A DNA stretch of 12,585 nucleotides from an uncultured Clostridia bacterium (GTDB lineage: Bacteria > Bacillota > Clostridia > Christensenellales > Aristaeellaceae): the NCBI GenBank assembly GCA_934662505.1, contig CAKUKE010000022.1, positions 1 to 12,585 of the forward strand, in the 5' to 3' direction. The notes under the pieces are model-generated. The model did no database searches. It saw nothing but the letters and a program-made list of their open reading frames with translations, and had not been told where the DNA came from. Shown here one piece after another: positions 11,880 to 12,585 of the stretch (positions are counted from its first letter, which is position 1; each line of letters opens with the position of its first letter). A program made the position numbers and the translations under genes.

Positions 11880-12230
11880 ATGAGCGAGATCATTCGTTCC
11901 ATTGAGCAGGCGCAGCTCCGTTCCGATCGGCCGTCTTTCGACGTTGGCGACACCGTACGGGTGCAGGTCAAGGTTGTGGAAGGCAGCCGCGAGCGTCTTC
12001 AGGCGTTCGAAGGCGTTGTCATCGCCAAGCGCAACGGCTCTAACCGTGAAACCTTCACGGTGCGCCGCGTCTCCTACGGCGTGGGTGTGGAGCGTACGTT
12101 CCCCCTGCACTCTCCGCGTGTGGACAGCGTGACTGTCGTGCGCCGCGGTCGTGTGCGTCGGGCGAAGCTGTACTATCTGCGCGATCTGCAGGGTAAGGCT
12201 GCGAAAATTCGCGAGGCCGGCCGCCGCTGA
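11880..12230 (+). CDS. rplS: 50S ribosomal protein L19
   Basis: The product is 116 residues, the normal L19 length. L19 lies at the interface of the two ribosomal subunits. Family features are PSFDVGDTVRVQVKVVEG (about residues 18-35), QAFEGVVIAKRNG, the FTVRRVSYGVGVERTFPLHSP region in the middle (split here: FTVRRVSYGVG and ERTFPLHSP), and RRAKLYYLRDLQGKAAKI near the end. I chose the ATG at 11880, 9 bases after a perfect AAGGAGG (11864-11870); the in-frame ATG at 11847 lies before that site, inside the leader stem. In many bacteria rplS follows rpsP-rimM-trmD; here it stands alone between a promoter and a terminator. Confidence 0.97.
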   Translation: MSEIIRSIEQAQLRSDRPSFDVGDTVRVQVKVVEGSRERLQAFEGVVIAKRNGSNRETFTVRRVSYGVGVERTFPLHSPRVDSVTVVRRGRVRRAKLYYLRDLQGKAAKIREAGRR

Positions 12231-12240
12231 TTTACCGGAG

Positions 12241-12272
12241 AAAAAACGTCATGGGATACCATGGCGTTTTTT
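12241..12272 (+). terminator. Intrinsic terminator of rplS
   Basis: CGTCATGG (12247-12254) pairs with CCATGGCG (12259-12266), with one U-G wobble and a 4-base loop. The stem is flanked by six A and followed by six T (12267-12272). It lies 10 bases after the rplS stop. Confidence 0.92.
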
Positions 12273-12439
12273 GTATGCTGAAGATTTCTCGCAGAGCAGA
12301 CGGTTCAAAAACTGATCGACGAATGATGAAATGCGTACCGAATGGCGCCGCATCATTTGGCGCAGGCCGGGAGGGGGCGCCTTCGTAAGTCAGGCAGGGG
12401 TACTTCGATGTCGAAAAAGGACGAAATATGTCAGGGGAG
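12273..12439 (+). other. Non-coding stretch between two terminators
   Basis: No credible gene is seen. Several stems are possible: AATGATG (12322-12328) with CATCATT (12351-12357), alternative ATGCG (12331-12335) with CGCAT (12349-12353), and GGCGCC (12344-12349) with GGCGCC (12376-12381). Some are mutually exclusive. An ATG frame at 12408 codes for only 29 residues, runs through the next terminator and has a poor ribosome binding site. I found no convincing promoter inside and recognise no known RNA class. Confidence 0.45.
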
Positions 12440-12470
12440 AGGGCGCATGGAGCAGCATGCGCCCTGTTTT
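12440..12470 (+). terminator. Intrinsic terminator in the intergenic region after rplS
   Basis: AGGGCGCATG (12440-12449) pairs perfectly with CATGCGCCCT (12456-12465) around a 6-base loop and is followed by GTTTTAT. It lies about 170 bases after the rplS terminator and about 115 bases before the window end. It either ends a short untranslated RNA or attenuates a downstream gene. Confidence 0.75.
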
Positions 12471-12585
12471 ATAAGAAAAAGTCTAACAAAAGTGTGAAGA
12501 AGGAGGGGGCGGGCGGCGCGGAAAAGGGGAGGAAGGGCAGGAAGTGGCGGAAAAGTGTCGCGGGAATCCTCTCAGGAGGAAGAAA
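12471..12585 (+). other. Purine-rich leader with Shine-Dalgarno of a gene beyond the window
   Basis: This stretch is strongly purine-rich on the plus strand. AGGAGG at 12574-12579 is followed by AAGAAA at the window edge, which suggests a start codon at about 12586. CCTC (12568-12571) can pair with the GAGG of that site, a weak occluding stem. An alternative is a GTG at 12544 with an open frame to the window end (14 codons), but its composition is low-complexity and I do not support it as a gene. In many Bacillota the gene after rplS is signal peptidase I (lepB), but nothing here shows that. Confidence 0.4.

Noticed and set aside
12408..12497. Small ORF of 29 codons after rplS
   Set aside because: The start has only a poor ribosome binding site, and the frame runs through a perfect terminator hairpin.

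Overview
The window looks like chromosomal DNA from a GC-rich member of the Bacillota, probably a Clostridia-type bacterium. The evidence is strong purine-rich ribosome binding sites, GTG and TTG starts placed correctly behind them, sigma-A-type promoters, a tuf-rpmG-secE-nusG-rplK-rplA order, a zinc-type L33, a SpoIID/LytB protein and a Bacillus-type TopB. No phage, insertion sequence, CRISPR array, tRNA or rRNA is visible. Most of the window is housekeeping sequence. I see no convincing undescribed multi-gene system; the points worth a second look are regulatory RNA sites and two unusual proteins.

Layout. Positions 1-2507 hold a translation/secretion/transcription cluster on the plus strand: the 3' end of tuf, rpmG (L33), secE, nusG, rplK (L11) and rplA (L1). 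It ends at a strong intrinsic terminator, without the rplJ-rplL-rpoB-rpoC genes that often follow. Two similar stem-loops with the look of L1 operators lie in front of rplK and again in front of rplA. Positions 2607-7012 hold a three-gene minus-strand operon: a secreted SpoIID/LytB protein with five SH3b repeats, a TrmN6-type adenine methyltransferase whose start overlaps its stop, and a membrane-anchored calcineurin-type phosphoesterase with a TTG start. It is read from an extended -10 promoter near 7059-7087. The rplA terminator is symmetrical and probably ends this convergent operon too.

From 7167 the plus strand carries topB (DNA topoisomerase III) with its own promoter, and 16 bases after it a MATE-family efflux transporter. 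A short, divergent Gfo/Idh/MocA-type oxidoreductase follows, with its own promoter, a GTG start and a terminator. rplS (L19) then stands alone, with a strong promoter, a structured leader and a terminator. The last ~310 bases hold no gene I can support. They contain one further intrinsic terminator and end in a purine-rich stretch with a perfect Shine-Dalgarno sequence, which suggests that another plus-strand gene starts at or just beyond the window edge.

How the genes relate: tuf, L33, L11, L1 and L19 belong to the ribosome and translation, NusG couples transcription to it, and SecE is a subunit of the protein export channel. The L1 and L19 leaders would let each ribosomal protein adjust its own synthesis. 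The minus-strand operon joins a cell-wall protein to an RNA/nucleic acid methyltransferase and a phosphoesterase with no obvious shared pathway.
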